The notes: generated from the sequence alone by a model not told the origin. A DNA stretch of 64,000 bases from an uncultured Clostridia bacterium (GCA_947585745.1 CANPXF010000006.1:28782-92781), one strand, 5' to 3'. Shown: positions 8,069 through 18,173, numbered from the stretch's first letter. Numbers and translations: made by a program.

Positions 8069-9066
8069 AATTTCGCTTCTCCTATAATCTTCTTATACAT
8101 CTTCATTGACAATATGTAGATACAGGGAACCTTTGCAAGCAAATAGGAAGATATTTTGACGGTTCTCTCACAAATGTCACTACCCATTATTTCTTTAAGA
8201 TGAGCTTTTACAAAACTCCTGACTTTATCAATATCTTTTTTATGTTCCTTACTCTTATATAAAGAATTATATAGGCCTATATAAAACAGTACTTCTCTTC
8301 TTAACGCATATTCTTCTGTTTCCGGATAACTTTTAATACATTCTCTTCTGAATTCATCCCATCTATAAACGGAATCAATATGCTTCTGTGATATTTTTGA
8401 ATTGGTAATTGCTCCCTCTCTTTTTTGAAGGTAATTATATTTCGATTCTCCCGCAAGAACAACCTTATTTGTTTTCCTAAACACTTCAAAGTTAAACGGA
8501 TTATCCTCGCCTAATATACCACATATAAAACGTACTTTATTTTTTGTATAACTCCTGTTTCCTATTAATTCAGCCTTATATAACTTAGCGCACGCAAAAG
8601 GGTCAATGTTTTTACCATAAAGATATTCTTTCAGCGCATCAATTCCATTATAAATTTTAATGGAATGATCATCGCCTATTTTCTTAATGTGTCCGTCATC
8701 CCATACGCGCGTAAAACGACAACATGATACATCTGCATCATATTTTTCAAGGTTTGATACAAGAATTTCAAACATATCGTTTTCCACAGAGTCGTCAGAA
8801 TCCACGAACCCGATATAATCGCCTGTTGACGCGTCAATCCCATAATTTCGCGCGTCAGATAGCCCGCCGTTTTCTTTATGAATAACTTTTATTCTGTTGT
8901 CTGTTTTCTCAAGTTCGTCACAAATTTTAGGGCAATTGTCATTTGAACCGTCATCTACAAGAATAATTTCAAGATTTTTATATGTTTGCTTTTTTATACT
9001 TTCAACGCACGGTATCAAATATTTTTCTACGTTGTAAATCGGAACTATCACTGACACTTTCTTCAT
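8065..9066 (-). CDS. Glycosyltransferase family 2
   Basis: A 333-residue inverting GT-A enzyme. It begins KKVSVIVPIYNVEKYL, followed by TYKNLEIILVDDGSNDNC, GGLSDARNYGID and the metal-binding DSDD in YIGFVDSDDSVENDM at about residue 92. These are textbook GT2 signatures as found in capsule and exopolysaccharide loci. Its start lies 65 bp inside the 3' end of the membrane-protein gene, a longer overlap than elsewhere in this operon. The ribosome site is weak, so translation probably depends on coupling. Confidence 0.9.
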   Translation of the reverse strand: MKKVSVIVPIYNVEKYLIPCVESIKKQTYKNLEIILVDDGSNDNCPKICDELEKTDNRIKVIHKENGGLSDARNYGIDASTGDYIGFVDSDDSVENDMFEILVSNLEKYDADVSCCRFTRVWDDGHIKKIGDDHSIKIYNGIDALKEYLYGKNIDPFACAKLYKAELIGNRSYTKNKVRFICGILGEDNPFNFEVFRKTNKVVLAGESKYNYLQKREGAITNSKISQKHIDSVYRWDEFRRECIKSYPETEEYALRREVLFYIGLYNSLYKSKEHKKDIDKVRSFVKAHLKEIMGSDICERTVKISSYLLAKVPCIYILSMKMYKKIIGEAKL

Positions 9067-10390
9067 TTTCAGTATCTACGCCTTTCTTTCTAAGCATAAT
9101 TTCCTGAGTTATCGCAAACAGCACTATACAAATATAGGTGAATTTTTCCCTATGTCTGATTACCGTTCCCGCATTCGAAACACCCCAGCCAAACATTACC
9201 ATAGCAACAATAACAATAACAACAAGCACAAACATATATGAAGTTATATTGTCATCTGAAAGCGTCTTTGTTGCTTTTGAACGGTATGTTTTTATAGTTT
9301 GTATTACTAAATAAATATAGAAAATCGTACTTCCGAAGAAAGCCAATATATCAGATAATCCCCTCCATTGCCATGGGAGCGGTGAAAACGCAAAATAAAA
9401 CGCTCTAATTGGAGTATTGACTATCAAATCCGCTACAGGCGGTAAACCTTGAATACCTATGGCATAAGCGCTTCCTCCTGTTTCTTTAAGTTCAGTTGTA
9501 CCCGTCATAGATTCAGCTGTAAGTTGTCCTCCCATCTTTCTCAGTAAATCATCCCCAACTACAGAAATAAGGGCAAGAACCGCAAAAATCATAAATACAA
9601 CTGCAACCATTCGTACAGTTGTAATGTGCAATTTTCTGTCCTTACTGTTTACAAGGAACAAAGTGGAAAGAATTCCAATCGCGCATACAATTCCTCCTAT
9701 ATGGAGAACAGAACCTATAAAAGACGATGCTACAGAAAGAATTAAATTGAATGTATTTCCTCCAAACCACCATTTTGTGTATAAATAAAGAGAAAGGATT
9801 ATAAAAAACGCGATAACCGATTCCTGAAGGAAAAATGTTGTAATCATCATAAGATTTGGTAAAAAACAGGCAAAAATCATTGCTCTTTTTTTAACTTTTG
9901 CATCCAAACCAAACATACATAAAATTTTGTATATTAAGATTACGGAACATATTGCCAAAAAAACGTGAAAGAATTGAACCGTAAGCTTTTGAACACCGAC
10001 AAACTTATAAAACTGCCCTACATAGTAAGAATATCTATTAAAATCAACTTCATCGGCCCTTGAACCGAAAGCAAATGATGCACCTATATTATGATACCAT
10101 TCCGCGTCTGCCTCGCTATTAGGAAGTATGAATATATCTCTCGCATACACATCCCAAAGCAGTATAGCGATTCTTATAAAAAATGATACTACAACCATAG
10201 ATTTAATACTTTGTTCAAGTTCAGGGTTTTTTTCATCTCTTATGGAGCTGTTAATCGCAATACATACTATGATTACGTTTATCAAAAAAGATAAAATCAT
10301 AAAAACGGAAGTATCTGTTTGTTCTGTTGGATTTGCAAATAAATGGTATAAAACGTTTTCTACCGCAAAAATCATAGCCGCAACTAACAA
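9002..10390 (-). CDS. Multi-pass membrane protein, Wzy/polymerase-like
   Basis: A 462-residue protein dominated by about eleven hydrophobic segments, with large hydrophilic loops around NSEADAEWYHNIGASF and the RYSYYVGQFYKFVG region. It starts at TTG 10390, six bases after GGAGGTG. Topology and placement suggest an oligosaccharide repeat-unit polymerase or a GT-C type membrane transferase, but no catalytic motif is decisive. Its C-terminal 20 residues are encoded in DNA that also holds the start of the GT2 gene. No Wzx-type flippase is visible in the window; one may lie beyond the left edge. Confidence 0.6.
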   Translation of the reverse strand: MLVAAMIFAVENVLYHLFANPTEQTDTSVFMILSFLINVIIVCIAINSSIRDEKNPELEQSIKSMVVVSFFIRIAILLWDVYARDIFILPNSEADAEWYHNIGASFAFGSRADEVDFNRYSYYVGQFYKFVGVQKLTVQFFHVFLAICSVILIYKILCMFGLDAKVKKRAMIFACFLPNLMMITTFFLQESVIAFFIILSLYLYTKWWFGGNTFNLILSVASSFIGSVLHIGGIVCAIGILSTLFLVNSKDRKLHITTVRMVAVVFMIFAVLALISVVGDDLLRKMGGQLTAESMTGTTELKETGGSAYAIGIQGLPPVADLIVNTPIRAFYFAFSPLPWQWRGLSDILAFFGSTIFYIYLVIQTIKTYRSKATKTLSDDNITSYMFVLVVIVIVAMVMFGWGVSNAGTVIRHREKFTYICIVLFAITQEIMLRKKGVDTENEESVSDSSDLQRRKIFDTVR

Positions 10391-10481
10391 AAAAACACCT
10401 CCACGTTTAATATAATGTAATTCATTTAATTTTAGTTATTGATTAAAAATCCACTTTTAAAAGTATTTTAGCAAAAATATG

Positions 10482-11594
10482 TTAATATTGATTTAAATAG
10501 AAATTTTCAAGAGTTTTTACTGTATAAGCTATATCATACCCGTGTTTAATAATATCATTATTCCGACTTTCTCTTTTGATATTTAAGGAAGACATAATTT
10601 TATATTTCCAATCATCGAGTGAGTCAGTTAATTTGCAAGAGGATACAAGCTCTTTAACCATTACGCTTTCTGACGGAACTTTATCCGAAATCACACAGGG
10701 TAATCCGGAGGTTTGTGCTTCAATCAACACAATCCCCAGTCCCTCATAAACTGAAGGAAAAACAAAAACATCCATTGCCTGAATTAAACGATTGACATCT
10801 TCACGAACACCAGTAAAAATCACATTATCTTTTACCCCGTAATCAGAAGCTAATTTCTCGATTTTCTCTCTTAACGGTCCGTCTCCAACAAGCAAAAGCA
10901 CAGCATCTTTATTTTGATTATAAATATTTTTAAATATATTAAGCAAAAAAATATGATTTTTTTCTTTTGTAAATCTTCCTATGTGGCCAATAACCATCTT
11001 ATTTTTAAGGTTAAGCTCATTTCTTACCTTGCTTCTTAATTCTTTATTAAAAGAAAATAAATTTGAATCAATCGCATTATTTAAAACCATAAAACGATTG
11101 GAATTAACTATTTTTTTCCCGTATCTGTCAATACCAGCTACTTTAGAACAAGCGAAAAAGTAGTCGGCAATATTTCTTGTATTATAAGAAAGAAGGCAAT
11201 ACAATAAATGCATAAATGAATGATCTGAACCTGCACTATGACTATGCGCAATTGTAAATAATCCGTATTTTTTTGCGATTTTTAAATATATTGATGCCGT
11301 ACTTCCTATATGTCCGTGTACTATTTTATATTGTGTATTATTTTCAAAAAACTTTTTCCACCAATTTTTGTACTGAAAATGGTTTTTCCCATTGTAGTGA
11401 GGGCACCTGTAAATCTTACCGCCTAATTTTAATATTTCATCGTCAAAATCAGCCTTCTCAAAGCTATTTTCAACAAAATCAAACTGAATCTTAGTTCTGT
11501 CTATTTTTCTATACAGGTTCATTATCATGGTTTCTGCACCGCCACGATTCATAATACCTATAACATGTAAAACTCTAATGGGTTTGCCGTTCAT
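10482..11594 (-). CDS. Glycosyltransferase family 4, EpsF-like
   Basis: A 370-residue retaining GT-B enzyme. The N terminus [19 protein letters not shown] is the family opening. The donor domain has [32 protein letters not shown] and the E-x7-E motif in [22 protein letters not shown] 11594 overlaps the LicD stop in an ATGA arrangement and follows GAGGAG by five bases. It transfers a hexose or amino-hexose from an NDP-sugar to the lipid-linked glycan; the sugar is unknown. Confidence 0.88.
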   Translation of the reverse strand: MNGKPIRVLHVIGIMNRGGAETMIMNLYRKIDRTKIQFDFVENSFEKADFDDEILKLGGKIYRCPHYNGKNHFQYKNWWKKFFENNTQYKIVHGHIGSTASIYLKIAKKYGLFTIAHSHSAGSDHSFMHLLYCLLSYNTRNIADYFFACSKVAGIDRYGKKIVNSNRFMVLNNAIDSNLFSFNKELRSKVRNELNLKNKMVIGHIGRFTKEKNHIFLLNIFKNIYNQNKDAVLLLVGDGPLREKIEKLASDYGVKDNVIFTGVREDVNRLIQAMDVFVFPSVYEGLGIVLIEAQTSGLPCVISDKVPSESVMVKELVSSCKLTDSLDDWKYKIMSSLNIKRESRNNDIIKHGYDIAYTVKTLENFYLNQY

Positions 11595-12415
11595 TCTAAC
11601 TCCTCATAATTATGCTCAAAATCAATAACAATCGGATGATGCGTCCAGCCCCGTTCTTCAAGCGGAGGTAATTGCATATAATCCCCGAATTGGAGTTTTA
11701 ACCACTCGTCATACTTCTTTGTACTGCAAAACAATCTTCCCTCAAACTCTAAATTTATTATATTATCCATTAAATCAGGAGGACAGATTTGTTGTAATGA
11801 TTCTGTGGTTTCTATACAAATCATATTTAACGCAGAATTCTCAGAATATTTCGTAATATTCTTTAAAAGTTTTTCTCTCTTTCTACCGCGTTTAGCTTTA
11901 TTACTGTTAATCTTTAAAAGGAAATTCGTTCCTGTTCTTAAAATAAAATTCCCTTTCGGGGGAACCATTTCCCTTGTATAAAGCTGATACCGTAAACAGG
12001 TCCACATAAACCACATCCTTTTCATCTTGCCGTCAGGTATGCGGTCAACAGGAAATATATCAATAAAAATCCCCGTGTGATAAGCTCCCTTTTCAAAATC
12101 ATATTGTATAAATGTCGTATGGTCTTTGCGTATTTTGGAGAATGAATAAGCAAAATTTGGTGTGTTATCCTTATTTTGCAGAATATATCCGTCAGTTTTT
12201 TCTAAGTCCCAAATCTCTATAAAACGTTCATAATCTTCTCTGGGCATAGCGACATCTAAATCATCATCCCAGGGAATAAAACCTTTATGTCTTACTGCTC
12301 CGAGTTGTGTTCCTGCATATAATGTGTATTTTATATTATTCTTTCTGCAGATACTATCAAAAAGAATTAGTATTTCTAACTGGACGCTCTGCAATTCTTT
12401 TAAAGTATTTTCCAT
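11591..12415 (-). CDS. LicD family phosphotransferase (first copy)
   Basis: A LicD/FKTN-type protein of about 274 residues. The signature [20 protein letters not shown] is present complete with the catalytic-type Asp cluster, followed by [12 protein letters not shown] 12415 is preferred over 12427 because GGAG lies six bases before it. Members move phosphocholine, or other phospho-polyols from a CDP carrier, onto glycans. The adjoining cytidylyltransferase fusion gene is a plausible source of the CDP-activated donor. A second LicD protein is encoded at 14843. Confidence 0.85.
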   Translation of the reverse strand: MENTLKELQSVQLEILILFDSICRKNNIKYTLYAGTQLGAVRHKGFIPWDDDLDVAMPREDYERFIEIWDLEKTDGYILQNKDNTPNFAYSFSKIRKDHTTFIQYDFEKGAYHTGIFIDIFPVDRIPDGKMKRMWFMWTCLRYQLYTREMVPPKGNFILRTGTNFLLKINSNKAKRGRKREKLLKNITKYSENSALNMICIETTESLQQICPPDLMDNIINLEFEGRLFCSTKKYDEWLKLQFGDYMQLPPLEERGWTHHPIVIDFEHNYEELE

Positions 12416-12430
12416 TTCTAACTCCATTAC

Positions 12431-13753
12431 CTATTTAAGCTTGAATCGCTCTGAAGTAAACTTATCCATAATATTGCATATCTCTAAAGAAATATTTTTA
12501 TCTAAGTATGAATTAAATGTTCTTTTTTCAAGCATTTTTAAAAAGACAATCATTTCATATCTTATACCTTCGCCATCCAGCTGATAGAAATACCTTTTGT
12601 TTTTTGTTGAATCCTCAAATCTAACCTCAAAATAATCTGTTTTCCACCATGGCGCGGGAACGTATATATATCCATTCTGTCCCGATATTATAAGCTCTCC
12701 CTCTGATTTAACGCCATTTCCCACTTTTAAAGAAGCAACAGCTTTTTCATAAGTAAAGTTAATTTTTGTAAATAAATCAAAGTTAAACTTTTCGTCTAAA
12801 ACCTTTGAAACAATTGAACAATCAATATAATCTGTTCCGAGTACTTCAAATATAGGCAAAAGCGCAGTCGGACCCCAGGCAGTTATACTGTTCCATTTTG
12901 TTTCATAATCTATTTTTGATAAATCTTCCAAACTTGTACAAGTAGCGTCAATAGATACTATATCGCCGATTATTCCGGTTTTTACAAGCAGAAGCAATCG
13001 TGAAAACGCTGTTGAATAGGCGGTTTTTATTCCGTCAAGAAGCACACAATTATTTTCCTCAGCTATTTTGAATAACTCTTCGGCCTCGATTTTGCTAAGA
13101 GAAATCGGAGATTCGCATATTATATGTTTTTTCTTTTCTAATGCTCTTTTAATTTGAGTATAATGTTTTTGCGGGTGTGAAATTATATACAAAGCATCCA
13201 CACTATCCAAAAGCTCATCATAATCCGAAAATGTCTTTTTGCAATTTAAGTTAAGATTATCGCAAAGTTCACTGTAAATTCCGGCAATTTCTATACCGTT
13301 TACAAAACTGCATTCTCTTTCAACTTTTTCTAAAATATGGCTTTCTCCGACAAGTCCCATTTTAATTTGACATTTTTCAGCTCTTAACTCCGTGCTGGAA
13401 ACTCCCTCTGTACGTTCAAGATAAATCACCTTGCAGTACTCGTTCAAATAGTCAAACTTGCCTTTCCAGTCAGAACCTACTGTAAAAATATCAATATCGT
13501 ATCTTTTTATATCGTCAATCTTCTGGCCTTCGTATTCCTCAATAATTATTTCATCAGCTATTCCTGTGGATTTTACAGCTTCAACGCGCTCCATTAAGGA
13601 CTGCTGAACATTAATTTTCCCTCTGGTTTTGTCAAAGTCATCAGCCGTGACTCCCACAATAAGGTAATCACCCAATTCCTTTGCTCTTTCTAACAACCTT
13701 ATATGTCCGTAATGAAGTAAATCATATGTACCGTATGTAATAACCTTTACCAT
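12431..13753 (-). CDS. Fusion: TagD-like cytidylyltransferase + degenerate Gfo/Idh oxidoreductase
   Basis: A 440-residue two-domain protein. Residues 1-130 match glycerol-3-phosphate/ribitol cytidylyltransferases: ITYGTYDLLHYGHIRLL with the HxGH motif, LGDYLIVGVTADDF, DIFTVGSDW and RTEGVSSTELR. Residues ~132-440 resemble a Gfo/Idh/MocA oxidoreductase (ALEKKKHIICESPISLSK, LLDGIKTAYSTAF). Two features of that second domain look non-catalytic: the usual EKP motif reads ESP, and the glycine-rich loop reads GLVGESH rather than GxGxxG. A GAGG site precedes ATG 13753. The likely output is a CDP-polyol or CDP-amino-alcohol for the LicD enzymes on either side. Whether the second domain still oxidises anything is open. 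Confidence 0.85.
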   Translation of the reverse strand: MVKVITYGTYDLLHYGHIRLLERAKELGDYLIVGVTADDFDKTRGKINVQQSLMERVEAVKSTGIADEIIIEEYEGQKIDDIKRYDIDIFTVGSDWKGKFDYLNEYCKVIYLERTEGVSSTELRAEKCQIKMGLVGESHILEKVERECSFVNGIEIAGIYSELCDNLNLNCKKTFSDYDELLDSVDALYIISHPQKHYTQIKRALEKKKHIICESPISLSKIEAEELFKIAEENNCVLLDGIKTAYSTAFSRLLLLVKTGIIGDIVSIDATCTSLEDLSKIDYETKWNSITAWGPTALLPIFEVLGTDYIDCSIVSKVLDEKFNFDLFTKINFTYEKAVASLKVGNGVKSEGELIISGQNGYIYVPAPWWKTDYFEVRFEDSTKNKRYFYQLDGEGIRYEMIVFLKMLEKRTFNSYLDKNISLEICNIMDKFTSERFKLK

Positions 13754-13769
13754 AATTTTTCCTCTTAAA

Positions 13770-14843
13770 TTACAGTAGCCCTTTTCTGTTCATATCTTCG
13801 AGGGCATTTATCAAAGCTGTATTATCATCCTTAGTAAGCGCACCGATATGACCAACTCTGAATATCTTATCCTTTAATTCTCCTCCGTTTGGGCAAACCC
13901 AAATGTTGTACTTTTCTTTTAATGTTAAAAATACATCATACGCGGAAACATTAATTGGATGTAACGGAGTAACCGCATTTGACAGCGATTTTGATGAAAT
14001 TTCAAACGGTAAACTATTTATTCTCTTCCTAAAATCTTCGGCAAGCTCCTTTATCCTATTAACTTCTGACTTGACTCCGCCTGCTTTTTCAATTTCTCTC
14101 AATCGTGCATTAATCTGCAATAAAATACTCACCGCAGGTGTAAAAGGAGTTTGCCCTCTTTCTCCGTTTTTTAACGCGTCTTTTAAATTAAAATATAGGC
14201 TTCTTACCTCAGACTTTTGAACTTTTTCAACAGCGCGTGGAGATAAAACTATTAAAGAAATTCCCGGAGGACACGCTAATGCCTTTTGGGAACCAGAAAT
14301 CATAACATCAGCGCCTATGTTCTCCATATCAAATTCATCTGCTAAAAATGAACTGATTGCGTCAACTACAAGGAAAATATTGTTTTTCTTGCAAAATTCT
14401 CCTACCGTATATTTATCATAAAGCACTCCGGTAGAAGTTTCATGAATGTTAATAAGAAGTCCAGTTATACCCCTTTCGGTATATTTTTCTAACATTTCCT
14501 CGGTAACGGTTTCTCCGAAATTAAGTTTCAATTCAATATATGGTATTTTATGTATCTCACACAAATCAACGAAACGCTGACCGAAACTTCCTCCGTTAAC
14601 AACCAGCACCAAATCATCTTTTGAAAAAGTATTCATAACAACAGCTTCCATTGAAGCCGTTCCCGAACCCGTTATAAAAACTGTCCTCGAATTTTTAGGG
14701 GCATTTACAAATCTTTTAACTAATTCTTCATTTTTGAACATCACTTCTGAAAATTCGGATGTTCTGAAATAAGGAACATGTTCAGCTCCTATTTTAAGTG
14801 TGCTTTCAAAAGATTGAACAGGTCCTACCGTAAAATTTAACAT
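13770..14843 (-). CDS. Class V PLP aminotransferase
   Basis: A 357-residue fold-type I class V enzyme resembling alanine-glyoxylate and 2-aminoethylphosphonate transaminases. It opens [13 protein letters not shown], has the phosphate-binding [24 protein letters not shown], the Asp of [15 protein letters not shown], and the PLP lysine in [14 protein letters not shown]. It sits between the cytidylyltransferase fusion and a LicD gene, sharing the A of TAATG with the latter. It may aminate a small phosphorylated keto compound such as dihydroxyacetone phosphate or phosphonoacetaldehyde before CDP activation. No phosphonate mutase or decarboxylase gene is present in the window. Confidence 0.8.
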   Translation of the reverse strand: MLNFTVGPVQSFESTLKIGAEHVPYFRTSEFSEVMFKNEELVKRFVNAPKNSRTVFITGSGTASMEAVVMNTFSKDDLVLVVNGGSFGQRFVDLCEIHKIPYIELKLNFGETVTEEMLEKYTERGITGLLINIHETSTGVLYDKYTVGEFCKKNNIFLVVDAISSFLADEFDMENIGADVMISGSQKALACPPGISLIVLSPRAVEKVQKSEVRSLYFNLKDALKNGERGQTPFTPAVSILLQINARLREIEKAGGVKSEVNRIKELAEDFRKRINSLPFEISSKSLSNAVTPLHPINVSAYDVFLTLKEKYNIWVCPNGGELKDKIFRVGHIGALTKDDNTALINALEDMNRKGLL

Positions 14844-15739
14844 TAACTCTCACATTCCTTTGTTTTTATAACATTTCCTTTCCCATCGCCAAAATCAAGA
14901 ACCACAGGGGCAGAATTCCAACGTTTATCCATTGGAGGCATAGCCATATAGTCACCATACATCTTAGTCATAATTTCGTGATAATTCTTAATCATAGGCA
15001 CTTCCATATCCTCGAACTTTAAATATACAACCGGAAACATTTCATTGTAGGTTGAAACAAAAGCAATTTTCTCATATGTATCAACCAATTCAAAGCTTGT
15101 TATCATGTTTCCTCTGTTATTTCTTAGATAGTTAAGGTATTTTTTATAAATCATTTTTGATGTTGTTCCTGTTATTTTCAAAATGTCAGAAATCATCCGC
15201 TTAATTCTGCATGATAATCTAACTTTAAACGGATCTGATTTTACAACTTTGTATTTGCATTTTGAATAAAGGACAAAACGTTTATAATTATCGGTTTTTT
15301 TAATCATCCGATTAAGCTTAGTTTCGTCAAAATAATCAAAAACAAAAATATCAATATGAATCGGATATTTATCTTTATCTTTTCCTTTAAAATATTTTAC
15401 CTGACTTTCTGTTTCAAATGTAGTTTCTTTTATAAATAAACATGGGAATAAAGTTCTATGCAATTTATAGTCATCACGAGGGTCAACTAAAAAATATTTT
15501 TCATCCCATTCATAATCCGGCACTCGACGTAATTTTTCATATTCTTCTCTCATCAAACATACATCAATATCATCATCCCATGGAATGAATCCCTGATGTC
15601 TAGCAGCACCTATAGCTGTTCCAAATCCAACAAAATATGTAATATCATACTTGCGACATATTCTATCAAACTCTTTTAAACAATTAAGAATAGTCTTATG
15701 AAGTTTATCCAAAGCCTCTTGTGAATAGTTTCCTAACAT
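14843..15739 (-). CDS. LicD family phosphotransferase (second copy)
   Basis: A 298-residue LicD-family protein. It holds [20 protein letters not shown] near residue 50 and the C-terminal [20 protein letters not shown], which parallels the tail of the first copy ([15 protein letters not shown]). GAGG precedes ATG 15739 by seven bases. The two copies share architecture but diverge in the middle, so they probably act on different acceptors or positions. In this cluster they flank the gene pair that could make their CDP-linked donor. Confidence 0.88.
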   Translation of the reverse strand: MLGNYSQEALDKLHKTILNCLKEFDRICRKYDITYFVGFGTAIGAARHQGFIPWDDDIDVCLMREEYEKLRRVPDYEWDEKYFLVDPRDDYKLHRTLFPCLFIKETTFETESQVKYFKGKDKDKYPIHIDIFVFDYFDETKLNRMIKKTDNYKRFVLYSKCKYKVVKSDPFKVRLSCRIKRMISDILKITGTTSKMIYKKYLNYLRNNRGNMITSFELVDTYEKIAFVSTYNEMFPVVYLKFEDMEVPMIKNYHEIMTKMYGDYMAMPPMDKRWNSAPVVLDFGDGKGNVIKTKECES

Positions 15740-15761
15740 AATAAAACCTCATTGATTAGTG

Positions 15762-16348
15762 TTAAATAATTGGATATGGAATTCGCCACTTAATAAATCT
15801 ATAAAATCTTTTCGATGATTCGATTTTCATTCCAGCACGTGAATAAGCCCGTAAAGCACTTTCGTTATTTTTTCTGACACTTGCATAAAGTTTATTTATC
15901 CCTTTTTTCTCTATGTGCTTGAGCAATCTATATATATAAAGTATTCAATATACCTATTTCCTCTAAATTTGGGAAAGACAGCAAAATAAAATCCAAAAGC
16001 ATCTATATTTCTTATCCTGTACTGCGCCTCATTTCCACCTTTATACATCACCCATATGCATCCAACCGGTTCATGTTTATCTTGTGTAAAAAACATAAAT
16101 CCATCTATCGGTTCTTTTTCCTCTAAAATGTATTTACTCATAGTAATATAATTAAAACCAGTATTTTTTAAATACTGCATATTGTCCTTATCAATTCTTT
16201 CCATATTTAATAAATCATATGGGAATTTCATAGAAAATCTGTCAAGCGAAAAAGAGATTAAATAATGATCGAAAATTTCAAATAATCTATGTTCAAAAAG
16301 ACAAATTGTATAGTTTTCAGTTTTATCAACTGAAATAAACTTCTTCAT
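15762..16348 (-). pseudogene. GNAT acetyltransferase gene interrupted at a (TA)5 repeat
   Basis: The open frame stops at 15911, after FRGNRYIEYFIYI and five off-frame residues. Reading two bases fewer at the TA repeat continues as YRLLKHIEKKGINKLYASV and then NNESALRAYSRAGMKIESS, ending at a TAA at 15762. That continuation holds the GNAT C-terminal signature (N-x-x-S-x4-Y-x-x-x-G). The bookkeeping fits exactly: 16357 to 15762 minus two bases is 198 codons. GGAG lies eight bases before ATG 16348 (ATG 16357 is also possible). The protein would N-acetylate an amino sugar or related group. With four TA units it would be on; as written it is off. Confidence 0.78.
15929..15938 (-). repeat. (TA)5 dinucleotide repeat at frameshift
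   Basis: Five TA units lie exactly where the GNAT reading frame is lost. Removing one unit restores the frame through to the conserved C terminus. Dinucleotide slippage would therefore switch the gene. Confidence 0.8.
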
Positions 16349-16424
16349 ACCATACACTCCAAAAATATTATTTCTAAAATTGTATAATTTGATAATAATT
16401 TAAATATAAATAAGAAATAATATA

Positions 16425-17510
16425 TCAATCTTTTAATATCATTTTCATAGTCTTATCCACTACCATATTTTTATCAAATTCGTTTTCCATTTTTTTGCGG
16501 CCGAGCTCGCCCATTTTCTTTCGTTCCTCATAGGTTTTGCTCAAGAACTTGTCCATACATTCGGCTAATGTTTCCACGTCCATCTTTTTGCAAAGATAAC
16601 CCGTAATTTCTTCATCAACAGCCTCTCTGCAACCGGGAATATCTGTAGTAATCAGCGCTCTTCCTGTCGAGGCGGCCTCAAGAAGAACATTGCTCATTCC
16701 CTCATGATAGCTCGCTGAAACAAAACCGTGAGCCGCGGCGTAATACGGTCTGGGGTTCGACTGAAATCCGTGGAAAACAATCACGCCGTCATCTACAAGC
16801 TTTTCAACAACCTCTTTATATTCGTCTTCAAAGAAACCTACAACGTCAAAAACAACCTTATCCTTATACTTTTCCTTTATAATACGCATTGCGGAAAAGG
16901 TTTCGTCAACGCCCTTTTCTTTCATAATTCTTCCGAGGTAGAGAATATGTACTCCGCCGTCCTCCGACGGATACGGTTTAAACTCATAAGAATCCAAATT
17001 GACTCCCGCGCCGTTTAGTACAACCTCTTTTTCTTTTTTTACTATACCGCGTTTTACAAATTCACTTGCGTTGTATTCATTTTCAAAAAATACTACCTTA
17101 GATTTTTTTATACCCGCTTTATACATTTGAGTAGCTAAAAACGCCATAGGCTGGCTTTGAAAAGCGGTTCCGAGCCCCTGCACATTAACGCAGTAAGGTA
17201 TTTTCATTCTTCTGCAAAGAAAACCTGCGTAAACGTTCGGCTTTATAGAATACGTTATAACCATATCGGGCTTTTCGGATTTAAGAAGTTTCTTATAAAA
17301 TCTGTATAATCCCAAATCCTCAAAGGGATTAATTCCCCGTCGGTCAAGCTTTGTGTTAATACATCTAAAGCCTAAATCCTTAAAATCATCTTCATGGCCC
17401 AAAAAAGGCATACTTATAACAACTTCGCCCAAAGTTTTAAGCTTTAACAATAATTCTGTCCTAAACTGCCATAACATATATGAATGATTAGTGATAACCA
17501 AAAATTTCAT
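16425..17510 (-). CDS. Glycosyltransferase family 4
   Basis: A 361-residue GT-B enzyme. It opens KFLVITNHSYMLWQFRTELL and has DMVITYSIKPNVYAGFLCRR and IPYCVNVQGLGTAFQ, typical of transferases that add the second sugar to a lipid-linked monosaccharide (PglA/capsular type). The donor half has VHILYLGRIMKEKGVDETF and the E-x7-E motif in SASYHEGMSNVLLEAASTG. It follows the phosphoglycosyl transferase by 27 bp, which supports a role as the next step in assembly. Confidence 0.88.
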   Translation of the reverse strand: MKFLVITNHSYMLWQFRTELLLKLKTLGEVVISMPFLGHEDDFKDLGFRCINTKLDRRGINPFEDLGLYRFYKKLLKSEKPDMVITYSIKPNVYAGFLCRRMKIPYCVNVQGLGTAFQSQPMAFLATQMYKAGIKKSKVVFFENEYNASEFVKRGIVKKEKEVVLNGAGVNLDSYEFKPYPSEDGGVHILYLGRIMKEKGVDETFSAMRIIKEKYKDKVVFDVVGFFEDEYKEVVEKLVDDGVIVFHGFQSNPRPYYAAAHGFVSASYHEGMSNVLLEAASTGRALITTDIPGCREAVDEEITGYLCKKMDVETLAECMDKFLSKTYEERKKMGELGRKKMENEFDKNMVVDKTMKMILKD

Positions 17511-17537
17511 AATCCAAATCCATTCCTTAATTAAATA

Positions 17538-18173
17538 TTAATTTTCAGACGGATTATCAACTAAATCGTCGGATTTTCCAAGTTCACCTGTTCCGCCCTC
17601 TACGACACCGTCGCTTTTCAAAACGCTGAATATAGAGCCAAAGAAACAACGCAAATCAAACAAAAAGCTCAGTTTCTCAACATACTCTCCGTCAAATTTT
17701 GCCTTAACGGGAATTTCCAATTCATCTCTGCCGTTTATCTGCGCCCAGCCTGTTAAACCGGGTTTAACATTATTAGCGCCGTATTTATCGCGTTCAGCAA
17801 CCAAATCGTCCTGATTCCATAAAGCAGGACGAGGTCCTATTATGCTCATCTTTCCCATAAAAATATCCCATATCTGCGGAAGCTCGTCAAAACTTGATTT
17901 TCTTAAAAACTTTCCGACTCTTGTTATGTATTGGTCGGGATTATCTAACTGATGTGTCGGAATATCGTGCGGCGTCGACATTTTCATAGAACGAAATTTA
18001 TGTAACGTAAAAAATTCCTTATTAAGTCCGACGCGCTTTTGAGTAAATAACGCGGGACCCGGGTCGTCAATCTTTATCGCAATAATAATTACGAGGTAAA
18101 GCCACGACAGAATTACAAGCGCCAAAAAAGAAAGTGTAATATCAATAATTCGCTTAAAATATTTAGCGTACAT
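17538..18173 (-). CDS. Initiating phosphoglycosyl transferase (monotopic, PglC/WcaJ catalytic domain)
   Basis: A 211-residue small phosphoglycosyl transferase that would start glycan assembly by moving a sugar-1-phosphate onto undecaprenyl phosphate. An N-terminal hydrophobic re-entrant helix (SFLALVILSWLYLVIIIAI) is followed by QKRVGLNKEFFTLHKFRSM, the catalytic DE in SSFDELPQIWDIFMGKMS, IIGPRPAL and KPGLTGWAQINGRDE. Length fits the short PglC group rather than the long WbaP type. GAGGG precedes ATG 18173. It is the first gene after the promoter at 18262-18290, so it heads the glycan operon. Confidence 0.93.
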   Translation of the reverse strand: MYAKYFKRIIDITLSFLALVILSWLYLVIIIAIKIDDPGPALFTQKRVGLNKEFFTLHKFRSMKMSTPHDIPTHQLDNPDQYITRVGKFLRKSSFDELPQIWDIFMGKMSIIGPRPALWNQDDLVAERDKYGANNVKPGLTGWAQINGRDELEIPVKAKFDGEYVEKLSFLFDLRCFFGSIFSVLKSDGVVEGGTGELGKSDDLVDNPSEN

